Of a DNA stretch of 43,314 nucleotides, positions 25,993 through 34,578 are shown piece by piece. The stretch comes from Phycisphaeraceae bacterium (GTDB lineage Bacteria > Planctomycetota > Phycisphaerae > Phycisphaerales > Phycisphaeraceae). Where the stretch lies: the NCBI GenBank assembly GCA_002686995.1, contig NYZC01000035.1, positions 1-43,314 on the forward strand, written 5' to 3'. Under the pieces are notes generated by a model. That model saw nothing but the letters and a program-made list of their open reading frames with translations, made no database searches and had not been told where the DNA came from. Made by a program: the position numbers and the translations under genes. Each line of letters begins with the position of its first letter. Within the stretch, counting starts at the first letter, position 1.

Positions 25993-27216
25993 ATGCCTGA
26001 CTATCGATTCCAGATTCGCGCGTCGGACGGCAAGAGCTCGGTCGGCGTCCTTTCGGCCAAGGACCTGATGACGGCGGCGCAGACGCTGCGCGCCCAGGGT
26101 CACCAGATCCAGCAGCTCACGCCGATTGCCACCAGCGCCCAGTCGTTTCGTCAGCGCCTTCGGGCCGCGAACCAGACGTCGGGCCCGTCTGCCCGCGACA
26201 TCCTGAACTTCACCAGCCAATTGGCCGTGATGATCCGGGCGGGCATCAGCATCCGGGCCGCGATCGACGGCATTGCCGACCAGATCGAGAACCCGCGGTT
26301 CAAGACGATCCTGCTGCGCATCAAGACGGACGTCGAATCCGGAAAGCAGTTCTCGGAGGCCCTGAGCCGACACCCGAAGCAGTTCAACCAGCTCTACGTC
26401 AACATGGTGCGCGCCTCCGAGATGTCGGGCAGCTTCTCGAGGATGCTCGACCGGATCGCGGCCTACCTCGCCCAGCAGATCGAGACGCGCGCAATGGTCA
26501 TCGGGGCGATGATCTACCCGGCGGTCATCGGCCTGCTCGCGGTGGCGGTGACCATCTTCCTGCTCACGTTCGTGCTGCCGCGCTTCGCCGACGTCTTCGC
26601 CGGCAAGGAGGCGGCGATGCCGGCGCCGACCGTCTTTCTCATGGCGTTGAGCAGCTTCATGGTGAAGTTCTGGTGGGCTGTGTCCGGCGGGCTCGTGCTG
26701 GGCATCATCGGCCTCGCGCTGTTCGCGCGGACCGAGGTCGGCGCGAGGTTCTTCGACACGCTCAAGTTGCGCGTGCCCTTGCTGCGGCGCATGTTCCGCG
26801 CCCTGTACATCAGCCGCTCACTGCACACGATGGGCGAGCTGGTCAACGCCGGCGTGCCGATGCTCGACACGATTCGCATCACCGGCGACATCAGCGGCAA
26901 CTGGCACTTCAAGCGGATGTGGCGCGCCGTCTACGGGTCGGTCAAGCAGGGCAAGAAGATCGTCCAGCCGCTGACCCGCAACCCGCTGCTGCCGACCGCG
27001 GTCGTGCAGATGATGGGCGCCGGCGAGGAGTCGGGCAAGCTCGGCGAGGTGCTCGACGAAGTCTCGACCTTCTACGCCAAGCAGCTGCGCGAGGTGATCA
27101 AGACCGTGACGTCGATGATCGAGCCGATCATGATCATGGTCATGGGCGGCGTCGTGGGTTTCATCGCGATGTCGATCATCCTGCCGATCTTCCGCCTGTC
27201 GACGCTGGTGAAATGA
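25993..27216 (+). CDS. pilC: Type IV pilus platform protein PilC/GspF
   Basis: This 407-residue inner-membrane protein has the GspF/PilC layout: a short N-terminal cap (DYRFQIRASDGKSSVGVLSAKD), a first T2SSF domain with FTSQLAVMIRAGISIRAAIDGIADQ, three membrane helices (around 160-240), and a second T2SSF domain with LHTMGELVNAGVPMLDTI and MMGAGEESGKLGEVLDEVSTFYAKQL. It ends in a helix (IMIMVMGGVVGFIAMSIILPIF). It anchors the motor ATPases under the pilus. The start ATG is at 25993. A heptad repeat sits directly in front and the ribosome-binding site is weak. Confidence 0.94.
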   Translation: MPDYRFQIRASDGKSSVGVLSAKDLMTAAQTLRAQGHQIQQLTPIATSAQSFRQRLRAANQTSGPSARDILNFTSQLAVMIRAGISIRAAIDGIADQIENPRFKTILLRIKTDVESGKQFSEALSRHPKQFNQLYVNMVRASEMSGSFSRMLDRIAAYLAQQIETRAMVIGAMIYPAVIGLLAVAVTIFLLTFVLPRFADVFAGKEAAMPAPTVFLMALSSFMVKFWWAVSGGLVLGIIGLALFARTEVGARFFDTLKLRVPLLRRMFRALYISRSLHTMGELVNAGVPMLDTIRITGDISGNWHFKRMWRAVYGSVKQGKKIVQPLTRNPLLPTAVVQMMGAGEESGKLGEVLDEVSTFYAKQLREVIKTVTSMIEPIMIMVMGGVVGFIAMSIILPIFRLSTLVK

Positions 27217-27245
27217 GCGGGGGGGCCGATTTCCGGACCTTCCAG

Positions 27246-27277
27246 ATCGGAATCGTAAATCAAAAATCAGGGATTCC
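27246..27277. repeat. Degenerate heptad array between pilC and the prepilin gene
   Basis: The word ATC recurs at 27246, 27252, 27259, 27266 and (as ATT) 27273, mostly at 7-base spacing, in an A-rich context (AAATCAAAAATCAGGGATT). Confidence 0.6.
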
Positions 27278-27325
27278 GCTTTGGATTCGGTCCGCGTGAA
27301 TCGTATGGTTGGAATGAGGTGGGGA

Positions 27326-27898
27326 ATGCATCAATCCAGCCGAAGACCGAACTTACGCAATTGCCGCGCCGCCGGCTTCAGCCTCATCGAATCGGCGCTG
27401 GCGACGGTGATCGTCGGCACCGGCGTGCTCGCGATCGTGGCGGCACAGCAGGCGTACCACCAGAAGAACGACTGGGCGCAGCGCACCGGGACCGCCATGC
27501 TGCTGGCCAACGAATTGCGGGAGTTGACGCTGACGCTGCCGCAGCAGGATCCGCTGACGGGCTCGGCGTCGGTCGGAGCCGAGGAGAACGAGCTGTCGGT
27601 CGCGGACTTCGATGATCTGGACGACTTCGCCGGCGCCGTGACGGACGGCCTCGGGGCGGGGCTGACGTTCGATCCGCCGATCAACGCCCTGCGCCAGGAG
27701 ATCGCCGACCTGCCGGGATGGAGCCAGCGCATCGAGGTGTTCAACGTCCTGCCGTCCAACATCAGCGTCGACGACGCCCTGACGCTACCGCTGGGGTCGA
27801 CCGACATGATGCGGATCAAGGTCACCGTGTTCTACCAGTCGCCCCAGGAGGACGCGCCGTCGGCGATGACGCAGCTGAGCTGGGTCATCGGGAATTGA
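27326..27898 (+). CDS. Prepilin-like protein (PilV-like)
   Basis: This 190-residue protein carries a type III (prepilin) signal: a basic leader followed by AAGFSLIESALATVIVGTGVLAIVAAQQAY, with cleavage expected after the Gly and Glu at position +5. The rest is a small soluble domain with an acidic segment (ENELSVADFDDLDDF) and a beta-rich end (MMRIKVTVFYQ). This fits a minor pilin such as PilV. The start at 27326 is chosen because GAGGTGGGG lies just upstream. ATGs at 27305 and 27314 are less well placed. Confidence 0.8.
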   Translation: MHQSSRRPNLRNCRAAGFSLIESALATVIVGTGVLAIVAAQQAYHQKNDWAQRTGTAMLLANELRELTLTLPQQDPLTGSASVGAEENELSVADFDDLDDFAGAVTDGLGAGLTFDPPINALRQEIADLPGWSQRIEVFNVLPSNISVDDALTLPLGSTDMMRIKVTVFYQSPQEDAPSAMTQLSWVIGN

Positions 27899-27916
27899 TT
27901 CATGGTGTCGGGTTCG

Positions 27917-27940
27917 GATTCCTGATTTTCGAATTGGAGT
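27917..27940. repeat. Degenerate heptad array carrying the ribosome-binding site of the next gene
   Basis: Units GATTCCT, GATTTTC and GAATTGG follow at 7-base spacing. The last unit and its neighbour form TTGGAGTGAC directly before the ATG at 27944, so the array contributes the GGAG ribosome-binding site. Confidence 0.6.
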
Positions 27941-27943
27941 GAC

Positions 27944-30184
27944 ATGGTTCGAGCGGACGTGAGCAAGCGAATCGTTGCCCATCGCCGGCGCCAGTCGGGC
28001 GTGGCCGCGATCATCTCCATGATGTTCCTGGTCATCTTCGGGTCGCTGGCGGCCGCGATGTCGATCGTCGCGCAGGGCAACCTCTCCACCGCGGACGCGC
28101 ACCTGAAGATCAACCGCGCCCTGGCCGCCTCCGAGACGGGCATGAACTACATCATCTACCGTCTCAACGAGGCGACCGCCGGCGTCACGACGACCGACGG
28201 TCTGATCGACGCGGACAACGCCCCCGATCTCTGGGTCGAGACGCGCACCGCGCTGCTGACCGCGCTGGCGAGCGACGTGCACAACCTGGCGACCCCGAAT
28301 CTCGAGGGATCGACGCTCCACGTGGGTCCGATCGCGGTCGGACCGGACGAACCGACCTTCAGCGTGACCTTCACGCCGCACCCGCTGACCGGCGAGAACT
28401 ACGACTCGGCCTACTACGGCCGCGCGCCGTACTCCGGGATGGACCCGCCGGTCTCCGCCACGGATCCGCTCGACGCCACCTGGATCCGCATCCGGGTCGA
28501 GGCGAGCGACGGACCCGAGTCGAGCAGCATCTCCCGGTCCATCCAGATGGATTTCAAGATCGACAAGAAGATCCGCTTCGCGCTGCTTTCGCGCAGCCGC
28601 GTGATGATCGGCCGGAACGTCATGATCGAGGGCCCCGTGGGCAGCCGGTTCACCGACACGCACCTTCCGAACGGCCATCCCGTCCAGATACGAAGCGACT
28701 TCCGTGGTCTGAACGACGATCTCGACGAGGCGCTGGACGCGTTGAACCTGACGATCGTCAGCAACGACATCGACGGGGACAACCGTCTGAACCTGGCCAG
28801 CGACGCCGAGATCGAGGGGCTCGAGAACCCCCATTCACTCGACGCGGACGGCGACGGATTCATCGACGAGTTCGATTACTTCCTGGTGCAGTTCGACGGC
28901 AACGGCGACGGCGCGGTCAGCGGGGTCGAGCTGGGCACCGCCTCGTCCATCGAGGCGAGTCAGCTGCTGGAGCTGATCGACACCTTCGGCCACCCGAACC
29001 GCGACGGCTACGACGACGGCGTCATCAATCACCTGGACCGTTACGCCAAGATCCGGGGAAAGATCATGCTGACGGCCGCGCAGGAGGGCTGGAACGACGG
29101 CGCCGCCGACGGGAACTACCAGGACCACCTCTACGGCCCGGTGCACCCCGATCACGGCGATGCCGCCCTGACGTTCGAGGCGGGCAACCTTCAGGTTCAC
29201 GAATTCGAGGCGTCCGACTTCGACGTGTCCGGCTTCCGCGCCCTTGCGACCGGGGTCCTGTCGGACCAGGCGGAGCTGCAGGCCGCCCAGCACGATCCGT
29301 CGAACCCCGATTCGCCCGGAGCGCTCGGCAACACGGTGCTCGAGGCCGTGCCCTTCGGCGCCGCGCACCCGTACGATTACTACGTCCGGCCGATCTACGA
29401 GAACATGACCTTCACGAACGTGCGCATCCCCAAGGGCAACAACGCGCTGTTCCGCAACTGCACGTTCATCGGCCTGACGTTCATCGAGACGGCGTCGGAC
29501 AATGACGATGCCAACTTCAATCTCGCCGGCGGACTCGAGTCGGACGGCTCGCCGGCCCATCCCGACAAGCAGGCCACGGTCAACGGGGCGGTCGTCACCG
29601 ATACGAAGACCGTGTCGAACAACGTCCGCTTCGAGGACTGCACGTTCGAGGGCGCCCTGGTCAGCGGCGATGCCGACGGCAGCCAGCCGGCCGAATTCAC
29701 GCAGGTGCGCAACAAGGTGTCGTTCACGGGCAACACGCGCTTCGAGATCGAGGACTCGACGAACCTCGACGACGACGAAAAGCAGCTGTACCTGCGCAGC
29801 ACGATCCTCGCTCCGCACTACTCGATCGAGATGGGCTCGTTCATCGATCCCGCTGATCCGGGCGAGGTCGTCGAGCTGTCGGGCACCATCGTCAGCGGCG
29901 TCGTCGACATGCGCGGCCAGGTCAAGATCGACGGCACCCTGCTTACGACGTTCGAGCCGCTGAACGACACCGGGCCCGTGATTTCCGACACGAGCCCGCA
30001 GTTCAACACCACGATCGGCTACTTCGAGTCCGCCGCCGGCGACCTCGAGGCCGAGATTCCCGAGGGGGGCATCGGCGTCATCCAGGTCCGTTACAACGAG
30101 AACATCCCTCTGCCGGACGGCATCCTCGGGCCGATCGAGATCCGCCCGATCATGCAGTCGTATTTCGAGGGTGGGGGACAGTAA
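27944..30184 (+). CDS. Large PilX-like pilus-associated protein with EF-hand-like loops
   Basis: This 746-residue protein has a basic leader and one N-terminal helix (QSGVAAIISMMFLVIFGSLAAAMSIVAQGN) followed by INRALAASETGMNYIIYRL, which is the layout of PilX-type pilus assembly proteins. The usual Glu at +5 of prepilins is not evident. Typical PilX proteins are much shorter. Near residues 266-325 there are three calcium-loop-like motifs: DIDGDNRLNLASD, DADGDGFIDEFD and DGNGDGAVSGVE. The C-terminal half is beta-rich with repeated phrases (FRNCTFIGLTF, FEDCTFEGALV) suggesting a right-handed beta-helix. It is probably a tip or accessory adhesin assembled with the minor pilins. Confidence 0.78.
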   Translation: MVRADVSKRIVAHRRRQSGVAAIISMMFLVIFGSLAAAMSIVAQGNLSTADAHLKINRALAASETGMNYIIYRLNEATAGVTTTDGLIDADNAPDLWVETRTALLTALASDVHNLATPNLEGSTLHVGPIAVGPDEPTFSVTFTPHPLTGENYDSAYYGRAPYSGMDPPVSATDPLDATWIRIRVEASDGPESSSISRSIQMDFKIDKKIRFALLSRSRVMIGRNVMIEGPVGSRFTDTHLPNGHPVQIRSDFRGLNDDLDEALDALNLTIVSNDIDGDNRLNLASDAEIEGLENPHSLDADGDGFIDEFDYFLVQFDGNGDGAVSGVELGTASSIEASQLLELIDTFGHPNRDGYDDGVINHLDRYAKIRGKIMLTAAQEGWNDGAADGNYQDHLYGPVHPDHGDAALTFEAGNLQVHEFEASDFDVSGFRALATGVLSDQAELQAAQHDPSNPDSPGALGNTVLEAVPFGAAHPYDYYVRPIYENMTFTNVRIPKGNNALFRNCTFIGLTFIETASDNDDANFNLAGGLESDGSPAHPDKQATVNGAVVTDTKTVSNNVRFEDCTFEGALVSGDADGSQPAEFTQVRNKVSFTGNTRFEIEDSTNLDDDEKQLYLRSTILAPHYSIEMGSFIDPADPGEVVELSGTIVSGVVDMRGQVKIDGTLLTTFEPLNDTGPVISDTSPQFNTTIGYFESAAGDLEAEIPEGGIGVIQVRYNENIPLPDGILGPIEIRPIMQSYFEGGGQ

Positions 30185-30197
30185 GATCGGCTTTGCC

Positions 30198-30827
30198 ATG
30201 ATGCGAACCGAACGCCGAACCCGTTGCGCGCGTCGACCCTCACCGCGGCGGCGCGGTGTCGCGCGGGGCATGAGCCTGATCGAACTGCTCGTCTCGCTGA
30301 CGATCACGTCGCTGCTGCTCACCGCGACGATGGTCGCCGTCAACGCGAGCTTCGCGGCCTACGCGAGCGCCGCCAGGCAGGCGAGCACGCAGACCGCGAC
30401 GCGGATGGTGACCCACCGTCTGCTCCACCTGATCCGGACGAGCACCGCCCATGGCCCGCTGGTGCCCGACGCCCTCGTCGAGCCACCGGTGACCCTCGCC
30501 GGCAATACGATCACCAGCAACTTCATGGAACTGTTCGACGTCAACGGCGAGATCATCCGGGTCGAGTTCCGTGTCGATGACCAGGAGCTGTGGCTGATCT
30601 CGAATCCGGGCGAGGAGGACGAGGTGGCGCAGCCGCTGATCAGCGGCGTCACGAACTGCCAGTTCTTCTGCAGTCGCCGCCTCGACGACGACGGCGTCTG
30701 GGTGCTCGATCGCGGCACCATGGACCTGACGGTCCAGCCGTCCGACGACACGACGCTCGACATCGAAGACGGCTTCCCCGATCCCATCCGCATGATCGCG
30801 TCGACCATGCCCCGCAAGGTCGGCTAA
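30198..30827 (+). CDS. Prepilin-like protein (PilW-like)
   Basis: This 209-residue protein has a very basic leader (MMRTERRTRCARRPSPRRRGVARG) followed by MSLIELLVSLTITSLLLTATMVAVNASF, a textbook prepilin cleavage site with Glu at +5. The soluble part is beta-rich and resembles PilW/GspJ-type minor pilins (DGEIIRVEFRV-like strands, GVTNCQFFCSRRL). It begins 13 bases after the PilX-like gene. An earlier GTG at 30171 is in frame. The ribosome-binding site is not clear, so the start is the least certain part. Confidence 0.82.
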   Translation: MMRTERRTRCARRPSPRRRGVARGMSLIELLVSLTITSLLLTATMVAVNASFAAYASAARQASTQTATRMVTHRLLHLIRTSTAHGPLVPDALVEPPVTLAGNTITSNFMELFDVNGEIIRVEFRVDDQELWLISNPGEEDEVAQPLISGVTNCQFFCSRRLDDDGVWVLDRGTMDLTVQPSDDTTLDIEDGFPDPIRMIASTMPRKVG

Positions 30828-30875
30828 AGGTCAAAGTCGAAGGTCCAAGGTCGAAGGTCGAAGGTCCGGAGTCGG
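30828..30875. repeat. Heptad array (AGGTCGA type) directly after the stop
   Basis: Seven degenerate 7-bp units related to AGGTCGA (AGGTCAA, AGGTCCA, AGGTCGA twice, AGGTCCG) begin at the base after the PilW-like stop codon. The same unit type appears at 35936. Confidence 0.88.
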
Positions 30876-31103
30876 TGCCTCTGCGCTGACGACTGCCTTC
30901 CGTCTCTGACGTCTGTGCCGACGGGGCAGCGGCGCGCCGGTCGCAAATTCACACAGCACCTTCTCACCGGCTCCGGTTGAATCGTATGGTTAACTCAGTG
31001 AGAGGTTCCGGATGCGGCGCGGGGACGGCCTGTGCCAGGCGCGGGCTCGCGCACCGGAGGTCGGGATCACCAGCGGCTTGCCGCGTCAGGAAGGAATGCA
31101 CAT

Positions 31104-33083
31104 ATGCGATTGGAAAAGACGTTCTTCGTACTCGCGATGACGGCCTGCCTGATGCAGGCGCCGTCCAGCGCCGACGAGCTGGATGACCAGATCCTGTTCG
31201 GCATTCGACGCAGCGACGGCAGCCTGTCGCGATTCGACTTCACCGCGGAGCGCCTGTCGTCGGTCGGCACGATCCGCATCGACGGCGGCGACGCGGTGAC
31301 CGACATCGACGGCTCGGCCTACATTCCCGGCCACCGCAACATCATCGGTCTCTGGACCGATCCGTCCGACAGCCTCTCGAAGCTGGTGTACATCAATACG
31401 GAGACGGCCGCCGCGTCGATCGTGGGCCAGGATCTCGGCCCGGGCCGTTTCACCGGCGCGACCTCGGCCAACGGCCCGGTGCACGGTCAGCTGACGAGCT
31501 TCCAGGGCGACGAGCACGCGGTCATCGAGCACAGTACAGGCTACCTGCTCAACGCAGGCACCATCATGTTCTCGTTCCGTGCCGATGACGTGGACAGGCT
31601 GCAGGGCCTGTTCTCGAAGGACTCGAGCGGTTACGACCACGGCGGACACGTCCACATCTACCTCCAGGACGGTCACGTCAAGGTCCGGCTTCAGAGCCAC
31701 AATCATTCGCACTACATCAGCTCGTCCTCACCGATCGCGGCCCGAACCTGGTATCACGCGGCGTTCACGTTCGGCTCGGGTGGCATGAAGCTCTACCTGA
31801 ACGGCTCGCTCGTCGCGCAGGCGGACTACAACGGCGGCCTGGGCACCTCGTCCGGCGGGTCGGGCAACACCGAGCCGATCGCGCTCGGGGCGAGCACCGT
31901 AACGAGCGGTAACGGCTCCGTCACCCCGCTGAAGGACTTCTTCACGGGCCAGATCGGCGACGTCAGGATCGAGGACCGTGCGATGCCCGCCCAGGACATC
32001 GCCGCGGCGGGCATGTCGACCACCGGATGGATGGTCTACGGCGTGCAGACGGTGGAGACCACCGAGGAGACCCCGGTCGCGTTCGCGATCGAGGATGATT
32101 CGGTCGTGCCTGCCGAGCCCTTCGCCGTGAAGATCACCGTGCTCGGCGCGGCCCTCCACAGCGGCTCCTACCACATGCCGGTGACGTTGAAGACCAAGAT
32201 CAACGAATCGGTCCACACGCCGTTCGGACCGTTCCACCTCGCGGTGAGCGGCAACGTCAACGACGAGAACAATCCCCGCCATCACGTGTTCTCCGACACC
32301 TATCCGGCAGGGACCCGGGTCGACATCATCGGCCGCTCGCACCGGAAGAAGAAGAGCTGGTACAGCGGCAGCAACGACCTTCACTTCAGGCGGTTCATCA
32401 CCGTCGACGGATCGAGCACGAACGTGTCCGGCGTGATCGTGCTCCGCAACGGCAGCGAGGTGCCGGACATCGACGGCTACGCGAACCAGGCGAACGTCGA
32501 GGACTTCGTGCGCGACTACATCGACGACGACACCGACAAGATCGTGCTCGACGAGAACCAGGTGATCTTCCTGTTCGAGCTGGGCACGACCAACATGGGG
32601 AGCATCTACGCGGACTTCCAGGACCTGGTGGTCCTCGTCACGCTCGCCCGCGACCCTGGCGACTTCGACGAGGACGACGACGATGACGGCGACGAGGGGG
32701 CGGCGAGCCGGCTGCTCAAGGTCAACCACGCTACCGGCGGATACGAGCAGCTCATGACGCTCGATCGCGTGTACGACGGCCTGGCGACGACCGACGGCGT
32801 CGTGTTCCACGCGACCATGGGCCGGGAGCTGTGGGAGATCAACCTCTCCGAACAGACCGAGACCCTGGTCGGTACGTCCTCGGAAGACCAGATCCTCGGC
32901 CTCGAGTTCACGGCGTCGACGCTGCGCGGGTTCGAGAACGTCGCGAACGAGCTCATCGCCCTCGATCTGTCGACGGCGGGCAACCTGATCACGCCGCTTG
33001 TCACGAGCCTGACCGACCTCGGCTCGATCATCTTCATGCCGCGCGATCAGGATCCGTCGGTCAAGCCGAAGTCGTACGACTGA
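31104..33083 (+). CDS. Secreted LamG/concanavalin-like domain protein
   Basis: This 659-residue exported protein begins with a signal peptide (KTFFVLAMTACLMQAPSSADE). Residues about 125-300 have LamG (laminin G/concanavalin-like) features: FSFRADDVDRLQGLFSKDSSG, HVHIYLQDGHVKVRL, RTWYHAAFTFGSGGMKLYLNGSLVAQ and GQIGDVRIEDRAM. LamG domains commonly bind glycans or extracellular ligands. The middle is beta-rich with no family recognised, followed by an acidic run (DFDEDDDDDGDEG) and a C-terminal segment of repeated kelch-like or propeller-like strands (YEQLMTLDRVYDGLATTDG). The ATG is preceded by AAGGAA. A strong hairpin follows the stop. It could be a surface protein working with the neighbouring pilus. 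Confidence 0.8.
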   Translation: MRLEKTFFVLAMTACLMQAPSSADELDDQILFGIRRSDGSLSRFDFTAERLSSVGTIRIDGGDAVTDIDGSAYIPGHRNIIGLWTDPSDSLSKLVYINTETAAASIVGQDLGPGRFTGATSANGPVHGQLTSFQGDEHAVIEHSTGYLLNAGTIMFSFRADDVDRLQGLFSKDSSGYDHGGHVHIYLQDGHVKVRLQSHNHSHYISSSSPIAARTWYHAAFTFGSGGMKLYLNGSLVAQADYNGGLGTSSGGSGNTEPIALGASTVTSGNGSVTPLKDFFTGQIGDVRIEDRAMPAQDIAAAGMSTTGWMVYGVQTVETTEETPVAFAIEDDSVVPAEPFAVKITVLGAALHSGSYHMPVTLKTKINESVHTPFGPFHLAVSGNVNDENNPRHHVFSDTYPAGTRVDIIGRSHRKKKSWYSGSNDLHFRRFITVDGSSTNVSGVIVLRNGSEVPDIDGYANQANVEDFVRDYIDDDTDKIVLDENQVIFLFELGTTNMGSIYADFQDLVVLVTLARDPGDFDEDDDDDGDEGAASRLLKVNHATGGYEQLMTLDRVYDGLATTDGVVFHATMGRELWEINLSEQTETLVGTSSEDQILGLEFTASTLRGFENVANELIALDLSTAGNLITPLVTSLTDLGSIIFMPRDQDPSVKPKSYD

Positions 33084-33112
33084 GCGACCGGCTGCACGAC
33101 CGCAGGACAGCA

Positions 33113-33160
33113 GGACTGCGCTCCGGACCGCGAACGGCCCGGAGCGCAGTCCGCTTTCGT
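33113..33160 (+). terminator. Hairpin terminator after the LamG gene
   Basis: A perfect 14-bp stem (33113-33126 with 33139-33152) is followed by GCTTTCGTTT, a broken T-tract. It lies between convergent genes and could serve both strands. Confidence 0.7.
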
Positions 33161-33219
33161 TTCCGGCGCGAGGGGGCCCGGCAGTGCATGTCGGTTTCGA
33201 ATCTACAGCGCGCGCCGGG

Positions 33220-34548
33220 TCACGGCGCCGCCTGTCGCTGCGGGTCCTCGAACCGCTTCACGATCAGCGTGTCGTTCTGCCCGCCGAAGCCGAAGCTGTT
33301 CGACAGCGCCACGCTGACCGACATGTCGCGCGCCACGTTCGGCACGTAGTCCAGGTCGCACTCGGGATCCGGCTGGTTGAGGTTGATCGTCGGCGGGACG
33401 CGCTGGTCGCGCAGCGCCAGCACGCAGGTGATGAGCTCGACGGCGCCGGCCGCGGCGATCAGGTGTCCGACCATGCTCTTGACGGAGCTGATCGCCAGCC
33501 GGCGCGCATGGTCGCCGAAGACGCGCTTCACCGCCTTCGTCTCGATCGAGTCGTTCTCCTTGGTCCCGGTGCCGTGCGCCGAGATGTAGTCGATGTCGCC
33601 GACTTCCAGGCCCGCGTCGTCCAGAGCCTGCTGCATCGCGGCCGCCGGGCCGCGCCCCTCGGGATGAATGTCGGTGATCCGGTAGGCGTCGGCGCTCGAA
33701 CCGTACCCCGCGACTTCGGCAAGCATCGTGGCGCCGCGCGCGCGGGCGTGCTCGAGTGTTTCCAGGATCAGCATGCCCGCCCCCTCGCCGAGCACGAATC
33801 CGTCCCGATCGATGCTGAACGGACGCGACGACGTCGTGCATTCGTCGTTGCGCGTCGACAGCGCGGTGAGGCGGTTGAATCCCGTGACGCCGAGCGGGTG
33901 AATCATCGTGTGCGCTCCGCCGCCGATCATGACGTCGACGACGCCGGCGCGAAGCAGTTCGGTCGCCTCGCCGATCGCCTGCGTCGAAGCGGCGCAGGCC
34001 GTCAGGCAGTTGTAGGCCGGTCCGAACGCGTCGAACTCCATGGCCAGGTGCGCCAGCGGCATGTTCGGCTCCTGCTCCGCCTCGCGCACGACCTGCATGC
34101 GCCGTCCGGCCGCGGCGGCCCACGCGACAGTGTCGACGGCGCCAGCTTCGTCGTCCCAGCCGTCGAGGTTGGACGCGAAATAGTTGTCGAAATCGATGAC
34201 GCCCTCGCCGGAGCCGAGGTAGATGCCGAGACGCTCGTGGTCGACCCCTTTGGCGCTGTCGATTCCGGACGATCGCCACGCCGCTGCTGCGGCGCCGAGC
34301 GCGTAGGCCGTGTTGCGGCCGATGCCCTCGTGGCACTCGACGTGACGCAGGCGCGGCTTCGGATCGTACTCGCCCACCTGCGCGGAGAAGGTCGTCGGGA
34401 AGGTGGAGGCATCGAAATGCGCCGTCGGGCGCATCGCGCTGGCGCCGGCGAGCATCCGCTGCCACACCGGGTCGATCTCGTCGCCGAGCGGCGTGACCCA
34501 GCCGATGCCGGTGATGACGACCCGATGTCTTCCGTGTGCGTCACGCAT
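33220..34548 (-). CDS. fabF: Beta-ketoacyl-ACP synthase II, catalytically complete
   Basis: This 442-residue ketosynthase has the Cys-His-His triad: TACAASTQAIGEA (active-site Cys), SAHGTGTKENDSIE (first His) and SVKSMVGHLIAAAGAVE (second His), with the FGFGGQND C-terminal loop. It would condense malonyl-ACP with acyl-ACP in fatty acid or polyketide synthesis. It begins 12 bases downstream of the stop of a second ketosynthase that lacks both His residues, so the two probably form a heterodimer of the KS/chain-length-factor kind rather than serving bulk fatty acid synthesis. No acyl carrier protein gene is adjacent. Confidence 0.9.
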   Translation of the reverse strand: MRDAHGRHRVVITGIGWVTPLGDEIDPVWQRMLAGASAMRPTAHFDASTFPTTFSAQVGEYDPKPRLRHVECHEGIGRNTAYALGAAAAAWRSSGIDSAKGVDHERLGIYLGSGEGVIDFDNYFASNLDGWDDEAGAVDTVAWAAAAGRRMQVVREAEQEPNMPLAHLAMEFDAFGPAYNCLTACAASTQAIGEATELLRAGVVDVMIGGGAHTMIHPLGVTGFNRLTALSTRNDECTTSSRPFSIDRDGFVLGEGAGMLILETLEHARARGATMLAEVAGYGSSADAYRITDIHPEGRGPAAAMQQALDDAGLEVGDIDYISAHGTGTKENDSIETKAVKRVFGDHARRLAISSVKSMVGHLIAAAGAVELITCVLALRDQRVPPTINLNQPDPECDLDYVPNVARDMSVSVALSNSFGFGGQNDTLIVKRFEDPQRQAAP

Positions 34549-34557
34549 GGTGTATAT

Positions 34558-34578
34558 CCGCTACCCGCTACTCGCTAC
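34558..34578. repeat. Three-copy heptad array overlapping the second ketosynthase stop
   Basis: CCGCTAC, CCGCTAC and TCGCTAC follow in exact 7-bp steps. On the minus strand (GTAGCGG type) they encode the last residues VASSG and the TAG stop of the upstream ketosynthase-like gene. They end 10 bases before the next ATG. Confidence 0.85.
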
